DNA of 64,000 nt from Aporrectodea caliginosa (Eukaryota; Annelida; Clitellata; Crassiclitellata; Lumbricidae). The notes under the pieces were generated by a model. The model was given only the letters and a program-made list of their open reading frames with translations, was not told the DNA's origin and made no database searches. The stretch covers positions 1,201,001 to 1,265,000 of the forward strand of contig JACEVL010000515.1 of the NCBI GenBank assembly GCA_020284085.1, given 5' to 3'. Position 1 is the first letter of the stretch, and the number at the start of each line of letters is the position of its first letter. Both the position numbers and the translations under genes were made by a program. This document shows positions 63,827 through 64,000 of the stretch, one piece after another.

Positions 63827-64000
63827 GGTGTATATATATATATATATATTATATATGCCGTAATGGCTAACAGCTTGGTTTCCGACGGCTGTCATTGAGC
63901 ACAATATAATGGAGCTATCGGATAATTCCCTCGGGCGACATCTGGCCAACCCTGTCATTACCGAAACCAAACTCACGCTCAACAATGCATCTGAAAGCGT

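Larger units (their letters stand above)
62141..64000 (-). other. upstream intron or 5' region of the PTK7-like gene
   Basis: No signal-peptide exon was recognised. Content: CTGT tract (62254-62325), (AAC)n (62660-62683) beside a weak tRNA-like sequence (box B ggttcgaatccc, minus, about 62703-62714), (GCT)n (62919-62961), a GC-richer non-repetitive stretch (63000-63400) and an AT-rich hairpin (63727-63826). Confidence 0.7.

Overview
This is eukaryotic DNA from an animal genome, most likely a marine invertebrate. Exons are short (121 to 582 bp) and separated by introns of 0.6 to 17.7 kb. Splice sites are canonical GT..AG, and microsatellites, tRNA-derived SINEs, LINE 3' ends and small DNA transposons are everywhere. 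The species cannot be named from the sequence. Foldback-type elements and the frequent short motif taggccta would suit an echinoderm or another marine deuterostome, but that is only a suggestion.

One gene dominates the window. On the minus strand, 16 exons from 62140 down to 11423 join into a single open frame of 1076 residues plus a stop. The frame encodes seven Ig domains, one transmembrane helix, a juxtamembrane linker and a kinase-like domain. It aligns through its whole length with vertebrate PTK7 (CCK-4), the Wnt / planar cell polarity co-receptor. It is a predicted pseudokinase: the DFG triplet reads CLA and the glycine loop lacks its central glycine. Only the signal-peptide exon is missing; it lies beyond position 64000 or was not recognised. 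Residue numbers in the entries count from the first whole codon of the first exon in this window.

Layout: 1-11422 is the 3' flank (MITEs, one hAT-like element, minisatellites, AT-rich and purine-rich tracts). 11423-16196 holds the pseudokinase, juxtamembrane and transmembrane exons. 16784-44166 holds the exons for Ig7 back to Ig2. 44167-61837 is one 17.7-kb intron packed with repeats. 61838-62140 is the Ig1 exon. 62141-64000 is the start of intron 1 or 5' sequence. No second protein-coding host gene was found.

Repeats fall into recognisable families: LINE 3' ends with C-terminal reverse-transcriptase remnants; at least five tRNA-headed SINE families, two of which share their 3' tails with LINEs or LINE-like ends; hAT-like non-autonomous elements with 8-bp target duplications; MITEs whose ends carry TGACGTCA palindromes; and a foldback element built from 16-bp subrepeats.

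The most unusual observation is a minisatellite of about 12 units (28990-29395) that grew out of the real 5' splice site of the Ig4 first-half exon. It leaves about ten GT-containing copies of that donor in a row inside the intron.
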